This document shows, one piece after another, positions 25,197-38,200 of a stretch of DNA of 64,000 nt (position 1 is the first letter of the stretch; every line of letters begins with the position of its first letter). Origin of the DNA: Bedellia somnulentella (lineage: Eukaryota; Arthropoda; Insecta; Lepidoptera; Bedelliidae). The stretch spans positions 13,005,423 through 13,069,422 of the forward strand of contig OY755176.1 in assembly GCA_963576735.1 (NCBI GenBank), in the 5' to 3' direction. The notes under the pieces were generated by a model that was not told where the DNA came from, searched no databases, and saw nothing but the letters and a program-made list of their open reading frames with translations. The position numbers and the translations under genes were made by a program.

Positions 25197-25648
25197 AATT
25201 CAGACGTCCTTCGAAGTTACTGCCGCAGACGCTTGTTATTCCACTACACAAATTTCAGTTTGAACGTTATTCCACTAGTCTGAATTCAGATTTTGTGGCT
25301 TTCAGACGTCTTCATTCAGACAAATGGAATAAGCTCTTTACTTTTACCGAAAAAAAAACTATACTATTTTCATATTCATATTCATATTCATATTCATATT
25401 CATTTATTGCTTCATGTGGAATTCAGACGTCCTTCGAAGTTACTGCCGCAGACGCTTGTTATTCCACTACACAAATTTCAGTTTGAACGTTATTCCACTA
25501 GTCTGAATTCAGATTTTGTGGCTTTCAGACGTCTTCATTCAGACAAATGGAATAAGCTCTTTACTTTTACCGAAAAAAAAACTATACTATTTTCATATTC
25601 ATATTCATATTCATATTCATATTCATATTCATTTATTGCTTCATGTGG
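25197..25648 (+). repeat. Direct tandem duplication (223 and 229 bp) with TTCATA microsatellite
   Basis: Units 25197-25419 and 25420-25648 are the same apart from one extra 6-bp TTCATA unit (five against six). The unit contains several TTATTCCACTA/TGAATTCAGA-like motifs. The bases GAGCTTATTCCATT just left of the first unit recur inverted inside each unit (AATGGAATAAGCTC). Confidence 0.92.
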
Positions 25649-25869
25649 TATACATAGTATACACACCTCGTTGAAGTCCTCACCCATAATCCCGAACCTA
25701 CCCTGAATTGGGCAAATTTGATGGTTGGAAGATGTGGAAATTACGTAGACATGATAATTTTATGACTTTTACATCTGAGTGTCAATTATGTGATTAAATC
25801 AGTCACTATAGAAGTAAATTTAAGTCGATAAGTCTTATATTATGTGTCCTTTTACGCAGTAAAAACCAA

Positions 25870-25922
25870 ACGAAGTAGCGATCAATAGTCTAGCCCAAAG
25901 AAAAATAATGCCGTGTGTGTGT
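25870..25922 (+). mobile_element. LINE-R 3'-end remnant
   Basis: Short match (GAAGTAGCGATCAATAGTC...AATGCCGTGTGTGTG) directly followed by a SINE-A copy. Confidence 0.5.
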
Positions 25923-25923
25923 T

Positions 25924-26173
25924 AGCCGTGTAGTGCCGGCTTAGAATGTCATTACCCCTTTCTACCCACGGGTGTCGTAAGAGGCGACTAAGGGTATTGG
26001 GGTTTTTTATTGGATTTTTGGGCGATGCGGTTGGAGACCCATCACCAAAAACCTTTATTTTTACCATCTTTTCCCCACTCAACTTCCAAAAGTGGCTGAG
26101 GAATTTATAATTCCTTAGCTCTGGCTACCCCTTCTAGGGAAATATAGCCGTGAGCATATGTATGTATGTATGT
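25924..26173 (+). mobile_element. SINE-A copy (variant subfamily)
   Basis: Full length, with shared variants TATTGGATTTTTGGGC, CACCAAAAACC, TTTATAATTCC and GGGAAATATAGCC, also found in the copy at 50149. Confidence 0.9.
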
Positions 26174-26547
26174 GTTATTATTCTTCTTTTGTAAATTAAC
26201 CGCGCTTGCACATCTTAGTTATATATTTTATCGAAAATGAATTTTTTTTATCTAACAAGAGTCTAAATTAATACATTTTGTTTGAATTTAAATATGTTGG
26301 CACGTTTTGTACTTGTTTGTAATACTGTTCAAATCATGGAGAACAGCTAATCAGTAATAAATAATTAAGTCTCTGAGGATGTTGCTACATTCCAAAGTGA
26401 AGCACAATCAAGCTAATCAATTGTCGGAGCTAAACAGCTCCAAGTAATTAATGTTTATTCTGCCATCCCACGAAGATAGTTCCTACAAAGGTTAGTCATG
26501 TTCAAGATGTGGGCTTCTCTTTATGACTAATCTGGCAGTTATATTAG

Positions 26548-26571
26548 AAAATAAACGTTTACGTTTATTTT
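26548..26571. repeat. Short inverted repeat
   Basis: AAAATAAACGT, two bases, then its reverse complement. Too short and AT-rich to be given a function. Confidence 0.8.
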
Positions 26572-26764
26572 ATCACTTGAGCTATGGGTAGGTATTACAT
26601 CTTATTGAAATGTTCGTTAAAATGGCCACATAGCTTAGTGTTATGTAAAATATATGGTTCAGATGGGTTGTTAAGCGGTTGGGCAATAAGTGAATAAGAA
26701 TTAACAGTATCCATCTTGTTTGTCTTATTTTCAGAAATTATTATAAGGTAACACCATATTAGTA

Positions 26765-26925
26765 TGAATACATAGTACCCCATTGGGGTAGGTAGAGACA
26801 ATCAATCGCCACATTGTACGATTCTGACAAACCTCTCGAGCTCCATTTACATTCATCAATATTTTCATAAATGTCCTTTTATTCTTCAGACTTCGGATAC
26901 ATTGCATATACATGTATTTTGTGAG
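26765..26925 (-). mobile_element. LINE-R 3' fragment
   Basis: The minus strand encodes SLKNKRTFMKILMNVNGAR and EVCQNRTMWRLIVSTYPNG, clearly homologous to the LINE-R C terminus, then the CCCCAATGGGGTACTATG equivalent of its 3' end. Confidence 0.75.
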
Positions 26926-27530
26926 TCGCATGAAGTGACTAAAAATAATTCTCTTTGTTCTTAAATTTGTTCAAAAATCAACTATTCAATTCATGAAAGT
27001 TTTATGCAACTAACTACACACGATTGTGCTGAAATAGTTTACGCGTATAAATCACGCTCTCTTTCCAAATCATTATTTAAATATAAAAATAATTAATTAG
27101 CCCGAATAAATATAATCGAATTGAAGCATATCGATGTCAAAGGTAATTCCATGATGTTACAGCGCCACAGCTCATTAGCCGAGCGCGCCGCGACATTTAC
27201 GTAACTCACATTACGTGGACACACGCGTCCCTCTATGTGCTAACTGCTAAACACATAATTCCAGTTCTTAGCACTATTAAAGAAAATACCCACTTTTATT
27301 GCATACACTGATGCAACAGTAATTCACTTTCCATCCTTTACTTGGCTCACATTATAAACAGTCACCCACACATGTCGGTTAATTAAATTAGCGAGCATTG
27401 TTTTTACTTGAGAAAATCTGAATTGAGTAATGACAAAACCGATTGTGTGCATTGTTTTACACAACCTTTTTATTAATGATAATTTTTTGATCAATGGTAG
27501 CTAAATCGATGTGCAGAAATCGAAAGTAGT

Positions 27531-27698
27531 TATAAAAAAAAATACGGCGGTGTCTGTTAAACGAGAGAATAGTGGGGACGGGTAAAGTGTCGGGGCGGGC
27601 GGCGAGCTTTCAGCGCTTGGTGGGGCGGGCGGCGGCGGCGGCGGGGCCGGGCGCGCGCGCAACCACCGCTTCAGTCCCAACGCGCACCTCGCGGTAAC
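27531..27698 (+). promoter_or_regulatory. Probable core promoter and 5' leader of the chitin-binding gene
   Basis: A TATAAAA box lies at 27531-27537, and an arthropod-type initiator TCAGT at 27671-27675. The 27580-27690 interval is very GC-rich (runs of GGC and GCGCGC) in otherwise AT-rich DNA. The TATA box and the TCAGT are too far apart to be one promoter, so either site may set the transcript start. Inferred from sequence only. Confidence 0.4.
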
Positions 27699-27741
27699 AT
27701 GACGCACCTTTGGTTCGTACTAGCGCTGCTCCCCATCCTTG
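27699..27741 (+). CDS. Chitin-binding gene, coding exon 1 (signal peptide)
   Basis: Encodes 14 codons plus one base of the signal peptide. The ATG lies in a GC-rich leader (context GCGGTAAC-ATG) and the exon ends at a strong donor, G|GTAAGT. It was chosen as the start because it is the only nearby upstream exon giving a signal peptide in the phase required by exon 2. A separate short signal-peptide exon before a chitin-binding exon is common in insect cuticle genes. Confidence 0.82.
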
Positions 27742-30700
27742 GTAAGTTAACACAAGGGGTGATATTTGTGATACTGTGAAAGACAATCATCAGTGCTTCA
27801 AATTGGTGTGCTTTAAACATCGGCGTTATCATTTATGTTTACATCGCTTTCATATGAATTCGTGCGAGTTGAATAATTTTCCAAATGTGCAATTTTTTAG
27901 GAAATGTGTGAAGTGTTACGATAGAGTGTCGGGTTTTTTGTCACGAACCGTCTGAATTATATGTACATATGTAGCTATTGTTTATCATGTTCATAGTACG
28001 TAACGCGCGTGCGGCGGCGGCGTGCGCGCGCATCAGTGAAAGTATTCAGGAGTTCCGGACTCGTGGGAGACACCCTAACCTAATAATTAGATATATGTAT
28101 CAGTAACCAACATTTTGTTCGAGTCGATAAATGCCATTGCTAATTTATATGTATTTAGTACATGTCATATAAAAACTTAAAATCTGAATCTTGGTGGATT
28201 TCTTACCATCATAAATACATAATTACATCTAATTACCAGTTAGGCTTTTTAAAGTGATGGGCAATCTCAGGTAAATTTGTTGCAAAGGAGGTCAGCCGTA
28301 ATCATTGTACATATCATTGCAACTCATGAAACTAGGAATGCACGAGTGCAAGGATGTAATTACGTAAAGACATAGCATGCATCTTCGGATGCGGCGGGCG
28401 CTCGCGGCTCTTGCGCAACCTATGCACTTTCCATTCACTATGAAACGTGCACCCCACGACACTGCCTTCTAACTTAGACTGGCTTTATTGTGACCCAATT
28501 TTCTTAATGATACTTTACTATGATATGCCACGTATATTCATAGATATTATTTACATTGTTGTTAACGGTGAGGGAAAACATCGTGAGGAAACCCACATGG
28601 CTGAGTTGTACTTAGTCATGTGACAGTGTGTTCGTACAAAACGGCGATAGGCCCGCCCCCTATCACGTGAGTACACTGTCCATGCAAAACGTGGGTACTC
28701 CGATCACCAGTTGACAAAGTCACGTGATGTTCAGAAGTATTAGTACCTCTGCCAACCCCTTCAGGGATATTCGGCGTGAACGTTTATGTTTATTTGAAAA
28801 AAATATAGTGATATTAAATTAAAACCATCATTATCAACACAGTTAGTAAATAGGGAAATTAAGCCAGAGTCCACCACAATGGCCTACTGCAGGTTGGCAT
28901 TGTTACAACTACCAACTACTGATAGTAGTCGTTGCCGACGGCTTAACAAGCCTCTGAATAAAATAATAGTCTTAATTTTCACCTTCAAAAATATTTTTTT
29001 AAATTTACCCCCTCGAATTACAATCTGGAACCACCGGATTCAAAACCAAGCAGAATAAATCACATAGAATAATTGAATACAATAATGTATTAAAAAAAAT
29101 GATGATAGCTATTTTCGGGTATATTTTAATTGATATCAAGAGATTGATAATGCCAAAATATAGGATATCTCATATAATATTTGAAACCTTTCGGTACAGA
29201 AAGGACTTATACACGAGACTAAATGTATACATTTCCAATCTAATTTATGTCGATTGTTGTCGCAGGAAAAGGTTTAATCAAGAAATATCAATCATTGATT
29301 CAACTTCTAGCTCTATTAGCTAAATCAAGGTGTTTACCTTAATTTAGCTACAGAAAATAATTTTAATGAGAATGCATAAAACGTAACTTATTTTATATAT
29401 TTATTCATTTATTTCAGACGTTACAACATCCATATATTCGTTAGTAGACAGTGAACATTACTTAAACCTATTGTTAGTATTATTATTGTAAACTTAGATC
29501 ACTTTAAATAACTTTTTACCCAAATTTCTTTAATGTCTTGAGCTGTGTAGTGTCGGCTTAGAATAGCACTACCCCATTTCTTCCGATGGGTGTACGTAAG
29601 AGGCGACTAACGGACTTGGGGCTTTTTGAGGGATTTTTGGGCGATGCGGTTGGAGACCCATCACTAATAACCTTTATTCTACCATCTTTTCCCCACTCGA
29701 CTTTTAAAAGTAGCTGAGTTTTTTTTTAATTTCTCAACTCTGGCTACCCCTTTTAGGGATTAATAGCCGTGAGTATATGTATGTATGTTCTTTAATTTAA
29801 GTCATATGTTTTAATTGATATCTAATCCATTTTGCATCTTTCATTACTCTACATAAAAAAATATTATGTAATAGTCAGATAACGTTAAAAAGTTTCCCAA
29901 AGGTGGAAGTGCAATAAACGCAAAGAAATTACATAAATTTTGTTCAATTGTAGAATAATAATACGATTTTACGGTTTATATAAAATGTTAAGATGGTCAT
30001 AAAAATATAAAGCTTTATGATGATGACGACGACGTCCGTGGTCTAGTCGGTCGGTGACTAACTTTTGCATCCGAAAGCTTGTGGGTTCGAATAATTAAGT
30101 ATCCCTTACTACAAGTCAGTGTAATACTTTTCTAGGATGTATACTTGATTGGAGTCATAATTCCATAAATTCTTTATAATTTATCATAATTTAACTAAAA
30201 GCCGTATAACGCATAACTAGTACAGTAAAACAAACAAAAAAATACCCAAATCACTATTGTAAAGTATTTTTTCCAAACCAACGAATCTAATAAAAAAACA
30301 AAATCTCGTCCAATCCATCGCATAAGAACAACCTGCAAGCGATCGCGTTCATTCGGTCGTTAATCGATCCTCAGCTTTGCACAAGTGGGTTCCCACGGCG
30401 GCGGCGGCGGCGGCGGGCCAAGTGGGGCAGCGCGTGACGGAGAACGGCCGCCAAGGTCCCGATGAGCCTCCATTGACATGTGCAGACCAACACGCCAAAT
30501 GCAAATCAATCCAATTTGGACTTTTAGTTATCGTTGATCAATCGCTTTACAGTTGTCAGAGTAACTGACACGGGAAAATATATGGATAGGTTGAAAGATT
30601 TCAGAAGTATAGGCAAACATATCCAAAATGCTAAAATATTAGCTTAGATATTTTTTTGTTATTGAAAGGACCAAGTAACCGACACATCTATTTTTATTAT

Positions 30701-33700
30701 ATTTGAAACTAATGTTATTATTATATTATAATATTATATACTTTTCGTAGTAATCAAAACAATTTATACTATCAAAAGAAGTGTCGATAATAATAGCCTA
30801 TCAATGTACCAGCCGACGGGGTCTACTATGAATAGAATGAGAAGCTCATCGTCGTATACGCTGCCATAAAGTTTCTGATTTCATGTTATATTTACTCAGA
30901 TAATTGTAAAACTGCCTCCGGTTAAGCGCTTGGCTTCAAGTACGGAGGTCTCGGATTCGATCCCCGGGAGGTAAACTCACAACTTTATTTTTTGTAAGAT
31001 TTAACTCAGTTTGGAAGGATACTGTAAGCTTGAATCACTTGATTATCCGAAAACTAAGATGAATCCGTGCTTTGTAGGGCACGTTAAGCCGTCGGTCCCG
31101 GCAACTATCACGGTAGTAGTCGTTAGTCTCCCAACCCGCAATTGGTCAGCGTGGTGGACTATGGCCAAATCACCCTATATAGGAAAGGTTCGAGCCTCTT
31201 AGTGGGGACAGATATGGGCTGTGAGGTGAGGTGAATTGTAAAGCGTGAGGCTAAGTTTCATTAGTCGATGTAAACAAAATTAAATATGAAATCAAACGAA
31301 ATTTCACAGCTAATATTTCTCACTTATAAAAGAGCTGCACTGTGACACTAAGTACTCTGTAGTTCAAGATTTCTATCATGTTCACCAAAACTCTTTCAGT
31401 AGTCAATAACCAATCGATAATAAGTGCAATTGTGAATCAATAAAATCAATATTATTCTCATCATTCATATTATGGACCTATTTTTATTTGTATTTGTATC
31501 AAACTTCCGAGATGTCAATTTTATGATTGGTTTATTATATAATTATGTCAATGTTCAATTTAATAGCTTTTATGTGTACTTATAAGCACTTAGCAATTTA
31601 GCCATCAACAACTACAAAAATATTGCATAAATTTAAACGTTCAAGTTGTATTGCAAAACATACACAGAAGCTTTCGCAGTAAGTAAATAATCTTATCTTT
31701 TGACAGACAACATATACGTAAAATTTATATTACTGTGTTTGGAAATTCTCATGTTGCAGAGTATAAATCAAAATGCTTTATGTATATTACGGTTTTATGT
31801 CTTTCACGTAATGTGAACTGTGGTTTAGGTGAATTTATGCCATTTTTAGATCTTGAGGTAAAACGGTCGACTCCTGTTAACATTAAATGTCTTTGAGATG
31901 GTTGGCTTGGCTTAGAAACGCACTAATCCAAATCTTTTCAAGGATGTCCTAAGGGGTGAATTGGGTTATTCGAGTTTTATAGTCATATTTGTGCAATGAG
32001 GTTGTATGTATGTATGTTTGTTTTTTAGATTTATATGCAGATTTGTCGGTTTTTGTATATTAACTATAGTTCGTATGTAGCAACCGATTAGTGCATATAG
32101 TCAGTCGTTATTGGCTGTCATATAGACCTACATGTACTCACGGCTATAAATCCCTAAAAGGGGTAGCCATAGCTAAGAAATTACAAATTACTCAGCAACT
32201 TTTTGAAAGTTGAGTGGGAAAAGATGATGAAACAAAGGTTGTTCGTGATGGGTCTCGCCCATCGCAACCCCATCGCCCAAAAATCCCTTTAAAGCCCCAA
32301 TACCGTAAGTCACCGCTTGCGTACAACCACCGGAAGAAATGGGGTAGTGCTATTCTAACCCGGCACTACCCAGCTAAAAAAAAATTGGCTAACTATTTTG
32401 TGTATTGGAGTTAGTAAGAATAGTTAGGGAGAAATTACTCTTTCTCCTGCTACAGTCTTAACGTACCCCACGCATTTTATTCAGTTTACCTCCTGACTTT
32501 TAGGAGGAGCTTTTTTCACGATGCTTCGGTGAGTGTTGTATCACTAATAATATTAGCGACTAAGGGATCATAGGATTTTTTAAGATAAATGTAGTGGGAA
32601 ATTGTTAATCAATTGAAAAACACTAAAATGAACTTTATTGATTGTTTCAATATAAATAAGCAAAATTGCATTAAATTACAATGGTGCTTAATTCGATACA
32701 GTATAATTTAGTCATCAGCACATTAATGAGCTGTCATCGACCGATAACTTGATGCATCATCACATCATTGCATCATAGGGCGATGAACTCCACTATATAA
32801 TTATTTTTTTGTAATTGTACATAATAACTGTAGTTTACAAACTTGTAAATAATTAAAATAAAAATCAAGTCAACATTTTGATTTCTTTATATCACAAATA
32901 AATTACGTTTGTTAGAGAAACCTTGTCGTAATTTATAATATCTGGATTTTTACTCGTTAACACAAACTAGCCATGTTCCAATTATAATTTTGAAGAAAAA
33001 CTTTTATCATTATTTCGTCTTTATTTAGGCATGTGTGCTATTATAAGTTTTTAATGCCAAATGGTACCATCAAGGTAAATTACGTGTACTTGGACTTAAA
33101 ATGCAGAACTAGATTCGTAGTAACTACAAGCAATACAGTTGATAAGTTAAAAAAGTCGTATGTTTTATCAGTCAATCTTGTTTAGATTTCCTGATTCGTG
33201 CTGAACTGCATAAAATAATCTAAATGACTTCTTACGCAAACACAAGTAAAACATATCAAATGAAGACAGACATATATTAATTAAGTCTTGTGGACCCTAC
33301 ACGTTTTCAAAATCTACAAGTGCGCCGATTCTATATCTTTGCTGCTCTCGCCTCTCTATGCGTTTATATTAGCCTAACCTTAAGCGCTGCGACCTTTCAC
33401 CTTTGTAGATACGGTGCGGGGCGAGGATGGCACCTTACCTTACGAGACTTTACGCATCTTGCGGCCTACGATATTTCGTAAATGCCTATTTTATTTACCC
33501 TTTTAAGTTTAAAGAGGAAAACTGTGTTTAAATAAATTTCTGGAATAATATAACTAACTTTCGCGTACAGCTGGTTTCATTGAGGCGTATAACTCAGTAC
33601 CTAATGATTTTCCTAACACCAAAATTAAGAAAATTTTAAGTGAAAAATCGTTGATTCCCATCTTTTTTTATAAATTTTAGGGTGATATTGTTAATTATTT

Positions 33701-35217
33701 TATTAGCTGACTATCTTAAGTTAGGTAGATTAGGTAGAGAAGGGTAGATTATCTTAAGACATGTTCATGATCAAACATCAAATATAATTAAGCTAATTAA
33801 AAAAAAAGTCTGTTTTGTTATATAGTCTTAGGCAGCTAAATAAAAGTACTTCAAATTAGTTCACTAGTTATTTTCTTAACATAGTCATAAACAGTTGATC
33901 ACAAATGGATTATCTATGAATATGTTTGTCTAACTATTCAGTTTCACAACCCACCGGTCACGATTAACGTTAATGATTCATCAAAATATATGGAATAAGA
34001 TGTAATATGTTGGTGAAGAACATTTCCACGGATTACGCAGTTGGCTCTTAGTTTCTCAAGTTTCATGAGAACCTCATTACCGGTAACCTCTGCCGCTGTT
34101 CGCCCCACTGAGAGTATTACACACCTACCATACCACTTTCTGATGTAATGTTCATCCTGCATTATTTTATTGCTCTACAATATTTTGTGCAATCATAAAT
34201 TTAGATTTTTTATGGGTTCTGTTGATTTTTCAAGACATATTTCGTATTTTACAATATATTATGGAAGGTTAAATATTAAAGTTAAATTATATACCCAATA
34301 CAGTTTATGACACTGTATCTGTATGTGATAGAAACCATTGATGCTTAATCGTTGATGCTTAATTATTACGTTTTTTTAAATGTGGTGTCTGAGTGCATAT
34401 TTTACAATATCACTAAATATTATTTTACACTAGTGGATCGAGCCCAGCTTCGCACGGGTAGCGTAGTTTTAAAAATACCTGAGATTTCTTCTATCAGTGC
34501 TCAACCTTTGTGAAATTTAGTGAAATTTATAGCATTCCTGAATAGTGTAGCTTTGTGATTGTGAAAGCGCTTTAATGAACGGTTCAGTATCTCCGAAAAT
34601 AAAACCATGCAAACAAACAATCAGAGTTACAAACTTTGCATACATACAGGGAGTATATGTATATTCCCGGCTATATTTTGCGCAACCATTACTAAAAAAA
34701 TATCCTCATAGCATTCACGTGCGACGACAGGGCGCGATAGCTTATTTCATGTATAAGTTTGGTTATTCTATACCGATTTCTATGATTCTTTTTTTATTGA
34801 ATAGGTAATAATGTAAACTTTTGTAATGAGAGATGAATGAGAGAACTATAAACGTAAGAGTAAACAAATATAATCAGAATGCTCCGAACTGCTAAGCTAT
34901 CAGGATTTACACGTGTTATTATGAGTCAACAATAAAAGATAGACAAATGCTGCAGAAAAATATTTTTTAGAAAATTTCTTGTAAAATGTTTCCGTCATAC
35001 ATGATTTCTATGTAACTATAACCACTAAGGCTGCACACGCGACGGAAGCTTAAAAAATGGAGTAACTTCCCCCGTTTTTCCAAATTTCCTCAAAATTCCC
35101 CCTCACTACTCTGCTGAAAAGTACACTATAACCTGCCCAGGAGTATGAAGAATAATTCTACCAAGTTTCGTTAAAATCCGTCGAGTAGTTTTTGTTTCCA
35201 TAAGGAACATACAAACC

Positions 35218-35248
<31 letters not shown>

Positions 35249-38200
35249 GGACAGACAGACAGACAGACAAAAATTTTACTGATTGCATTTTTGGCATCAG
35301 TATCGATCACTAATCACCCCCTGATAGTTATTTTGAAAATATATTAAATGTACAGAATTGACCTCTCTACAGATTTATTATAAGTATAGATAAAATGTAG
35401 TTAGTTTAATACATGAGTACCTATCTGTGATTTGCACAACATAAACAAAAAGTTACAGTAATGAATAAAGAACTCACCTTACAAAATTAAAATTTAACTT
35501 ACCAAAATAACTTAAAACTTGGCAAAATTCATCAATTATATATACATGTTCAACGATTTTTCAAATAAAGTATCATTTTTAGTTTTTATGATAGTAGAGT
35601 CAGTCATCGCAGCTGCGGTGGATTCGTAAAGTACCGACTGCTATATTAACAACTCAATCACATTTATCATACAACAATTTTTAACAACCGTGATAGCCTA
35701 ATGGGTAGAACACTCGGTTATCGTGCAAGCGACTAGTGTTCAAATCCTGGGTCGGGCCTACACCAATTTGTCTTTTCTAAAGACATATGTGTGGTTAATT
35801 TATCATGGTTGTTAACGGTGAGGGAAAACATCGTGAGGAAACCCACATGGCTGAGTTGTACTTAGTCATGTGACAGTGTATTTGTACAAAACGGCGATAG
35901 GCCTGTCCCCTATCACGTGAGTACACTGTCGATGCAAAACGTGGGTACTCTGAACACCAGGTGACAAAGTCACGTGATGTTCAGAAGTATTAGTACCTCT
36001 GTCAACCCCTTCGGGGATATTCGGCGTGAACGTTTATGTTATGTTATGTAATTTTTAACACACTTGTGAAATATGATTAACAAACCTGTAAATTATTATA
36101 TTAACAAAGTTTTGCATAACAATATTTTGCTTGATAATAAATGGCGGCAAGAAACACATCACAGCTTTTGTTAAAATGCTGCAAAGGCCTACTAGAATAC
36201 GTTAATTAAAATATTTAAACGGTTGCTAAGCGATAAAAAATATACAAATGGTTTTAATAAAATCCATAATTAATATTAATAATTAAGCTAATTCAGTTTA
36301 TGTTACTATACTATGATATGCATTTATACCAATGACCATATATTTTATTACGGCAAACAAACTTTTTTGTTAAAAATAAGTGTTCCGTTCTATAATTAAT
36401 CTATTGATTTCCCATAAAAAATGTATGAAACCATAATTTTAGATACATATTGCAATCCATATACTACAATATGTATAGCTCATCATTATTCTAGTCTCGT
36501 AGCAAATAGGTCTTTGTTCGCTCCGGTTATTTCCGGTTTCATCAGCCCCACTATCCGATCTAGCTCGCACTACTCCGAGTATTTATGGCTCAGATTCCAT
36601 TCAGCCACCTCTATTAAGTTAACATTTACAATAGATAGTCTTTCACTGGCTCTTTGTTGGCTTCATTTGGAGTTGATGAAGATATCTTATTACGGTTATT
36701 CAACCGATACGAAATGCGTTTTGAAATAGCTTCATTTACATAATGTTTGTTTTCAATTACGCTTCTTTTAGTATTTTTGCGTAATAATCTTAAATCTAAG
36801 CTATTAAAGTAATTATCATATATTTCCTTCCTACACCTTGCTATTAGTTTATACTTTACCGGAACTAGATTCTGAGATACAATCGAGTGCTTTATTTAGT
36901 GCATTTTAGTTATTTAATCCATTAAAATGTTCACCCATAATATTCCGTCTAATGCAAATTAATATAATAAAGATGAGAGATTGACCTCAAGATATACCTA
37001 AGAAGCTCATTTCGCGTTTGACCTACTTGTTAGTAATGTACGTGTAGTGAGGTTGCGTCGAGCGCACTGTCCACTTATGTAATGGATCATAGTTCGCGTG
37101 GGTCGGCGCAGCCATGCGATTACATTAATTGTACACACAAATTAATAATAGGGTTAAAGTTTCGAGATCTATGACCATGTTAGAAGAAGCGAAATACCCG
37201 TCATATTGTTAATTCAACGTCATCACTTTATCTCACAACAAGCAGTGACAGGCGTTGAGAAAGTGTTAGCACTTTAGTTGAGCGACTGGAGAGCCAGTGG
37301 ATGTCTGATGGGATACTGTTATTATGCAACACGGTTTCGTGACTCAAAGGGCACGTCAAGTAAACTCTTCCAAGTGTTTGTCGTACTAAAATTGCATAAA
37401 AGTATGGACCTACTTCATAATTAGAAAATATGGCAGAGACACTAATACTTCTGAATTTTGGTCATATGGTTTTCAGAGTACCCACGATTTGCTTGGATGC
37501 ATTCATGTTATAGGGCATGCCACCAATCGATACAACTCAGCCATCTGAGTTTTCTGACGATGTTTTCTGACACATATGACTATAGAAAAGGCACAACTAG
37601 TGTGAACCTGCCTGACTGCTTGAAAAGCAGTCGCTCACCGAATGATCTATCACTCTTGGTTTTTATACGTAAGCTTACTCATTACATTAGATGAAACAGC
37701 TCTAACTATATCACATAAGAACCATTTAACCATATAAATTTATGGATTTAAAATTATCTCATACACCTTACTAGCTCAAATAATAATACTGGTTTATATT
37801 ACCAGGAGGAGCAGCTCAGCGTTTCAGCTGCAAAGGTCGCATCCTCGGCGCCTACTACGCAGACGCGAAGTCCGGATGCAAGGCCTTCCATGTGTGCGTG
37901 CGAGTAGCAGGCGGCGGTATTCGGGACTTCCGGTTCTTCTGCCCGCCCGGCACGCTCTTCCAGACGGAGGCCCAGACGTGCACCGACTGGGGGGACGACG
38001 ACCCTCTCGCCTGCCCCGCGGATCTCTACGATGGTCAGTTTGATCTCTACAAGATCGGCTCCGGTGAGCATGCTTTGCTACTAACATTGATCTATTGTGA
38101 GAGCAGAGGGTACTACAACGGTAGATAGAATTTTATTACAAAACAAGTGGTTTATAGACGTGAAATTTGAACTATGAATTAACTTTTGTGTTTTTTTGTA

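Larger units (their letters stand above)
27742..37805 (+). other. Intron 1 of the chitin-binding gene (10.1 kb)
   Basis: Contains SINE-B copies, SINE-A copies, tRNA-like SINE fragments and a dispersed repeat, each listed separately. Between them are GC-rich islands at 28005-28035, 28385-28420 and 30390-30460 that match no repeat family in the window. They are candidate regulatory DNA, since large first introns of insect genes often hold enhancers. No further exon was recognised. Confidence 0.6.

Noticed and set aside
25293..25706. Open frames with (HI)n or (YS)n repeats
   Set aside because: Translations of the TTCATA microsatellite in the tandem duplication, with no other coding evidence.
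33290..33481. Short secreted protein gene
   Set aside because: The hydrophobic frame is brief, has no initiating exon or poly(A) context, and I see no family resemblance.
35219..35270. CRISPR-like or structured array
   Set aside because: A plain ACAG tetranucleotide microsatellite inside a dispersed repeat; no spacers.
36421..36729. 102-codon open frame in intron 1 of the chitin-binding gene
   Set aside because: No motif, AT-rich codons, and no splice sites in the phase needed to join the gene.
37799..38087. Two minus-strand open frames over chitin-binding exon 2
   Set aside because: Opposite-strand shadows of a GC-rich coding exon.
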